Assembly (NCBI GenBank): GCA_019455245.1
Contig: JACFMR010000021.1
Coordinates: 1 to 64,000, forward strand
Origin: Opitutaceae bacterium
GTDB taxonomy: Bacteria; Verrucomicrobiota; Verrucomicrobiia; Opitutales; Opitutaceae
Direction: 5' to 3'
Length of the DNA: 64,000 nt
Below, one piece after another: positions 63,443 through 64,000 of this stretch. Each line of letters begins with the position of its first letter. Position 1 is the stretch's first letter. The notes beneath the pieces are model-generated. The model saw nothing but the letters and a program-made list of their open reading frames with translations, was not told the origin of the DNA and did no database searches. Both the position numbers and the translations under genes were made by a program.

Positions 63443-64000
63443 ATGAAATTGCTTCGTTTTCTCCTTTGCGCCGGCGCGCTGATGCTCGGCAGCTTTCAAT
63501 GCGTGCAAGCCGCCGTCGGCGGGAACATCCCGTTGGTGCCGGCGCACGCCCAGGCGCGCGTGGCGACGGTCAAGGTTATGGTGACCCCGGACCGCGTCGG
63601 CTGGACCTACGCACCGGGCGAACCGGTGCGGTTCAAAATTGCGGTCACGGCCGACGGCCAGCCGCTGACCGGCGTGCCGGTGAGCTACAAGGTCGGGCCC
63701 GAGATGCTGCCCGTCGAAGAAAAGACGGTGGAGCATCCGGCCGGCGGACTGGTGATTGACGGCGGCACGCTCGACGTGCCGGGTTTCATCCGCTGTGTGG
63801 CTACGGTGCAGGTCGGCGGCCGCTCCTATCGCGGTGTCGGCACCGCGGGTTTCGCCCCGGAGAAGATCCAGCCGACCCAGCGCGAGCCGGAGGATTTCGA
63901 CGCGTTTTGGGCCGCGGCGAAGGCGGACTTGGCGAATGCGCCGCTGGAGGCCACCCGGACGTTGATCACCGAGGCCTGCACGGATCGCATTGATGTTTAC
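63443..64000 (+). CDS. Acetyl-xylan-esterase-like protein, N-terminal part
   Basis: The frame is open to the window edge (186 codons). It has a signal peptide (MKLLRFLLCAGALMLGSFQC, cleavage near VQAAV), a beta-sandwich-like N-terminal domain, then EPEDFDAFWAAAKADLANAP. This is the start of AXE1/CE7 esterases (acetyl xylan esterase / cephalosporin-C deacetylase). The catalytic Ser-Asp-His region lies beyond the window. Secretion is predicted, so it would act on plant or algal polysaccharide acetyl groups outside the cytoplasm. Confidence 0.8.
   Translation, partial: MKLLRFLLCAGALMLGSFQCVQAAVGGNIPLVPAHAQARVATVKVMVTPDRVGWTYAPGEPVRFKIAVTADGQPLTGVPVSYKVGPEMLPVEEKTVEHPAGGLVIDGGTLDVPGFIRCVATVQVGGRSYRGVGTAGFAPEKIQPTQREPEDFDAFWAAAKADLANAPLEATRTLITEACTDRIDVY

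Overview
The window is 64 kb of high-GC bacterial chromosome. It most resembles a member of the Verrucomicrobia, probably Opitutaceae. This is inferred from a giant secreted protein with autotransporter-type beta-strand repeats, a verrucomicrobial-style sugar cluster (SSS symporter, PfkB kinase, propeller hydrolase), conserved gene neighbourhoods, and near absence of Shine-Dalgarno sequences; no rRNA or other phylogenetic marker was compared. No tRNA, rRNA, CRISPR array, prophage or insertion sequence was seen.

Layout. 1-5.8 kb: start of a beta-strand-repeat surface protein, ychF, the ribosomal group rpsP-trmD-rplS (rimM missing), and transketolase. 5.9-15.3 kb: a MarR-type regulator with a probable operator inside its promoter, a tripartite RND efflux system (adaptor, pump, outer-membrane channel) and a large AsmA-like envelope protein. 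15.4-17.1 kb: a two-gene unit of an AAA/RecF-type ATPase and a small TOPRIM-like protein, overlapping by ATGA; this is the best candidate for an uncharacterised system, possibly defence-related. 17.1-25.8 kb: a two-domain acyltransferase/acyl-ACP synthetase, the sugar cluster, and a GlcD-type FAD oxidase. 25.8-28.2 kb: an AT-richer accessory patch with a palindromic repeat, small hypothetical genes, a probably frameshifted secreted protein and a ParE-type toxin-antitoxin pair.

28.2-34.4 kb: a short MgtE-like transporter, a VWA-like exported protein, an MFS drug exporter, a YpeA-like acetyltransferase and a PhyH dioxygenase. 34.5-40.3 kb: smc with a charged insert, coupled to a TPR membrane protein. 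40.5-47.4 kb: small envelope genes, a NupC transporter, a gamma-carbonic-anhydrase-like protein, folA, alanine dehydrogenase and an exported protein that looks like a dead zinc peptidase. 47.4-53 kb: cyclophilin, gmhA, an overlapping recF-TSUP-ruvC operon and a SulP transporter. 53-61 kb: ferrochelatase overlapping a hybrid histidine kinase, then gpmI and aspS. 60.8-63.3 kb: a nitrogen module of amtB and two PII genes behind a good sigma-54 promoter. The window ends inside an acetyl-xylan-esterase-like gene.

Two families of dispersed palindromic repeats (A and B) sit between genes. Several clear intrinsic terminators separate transcription units.
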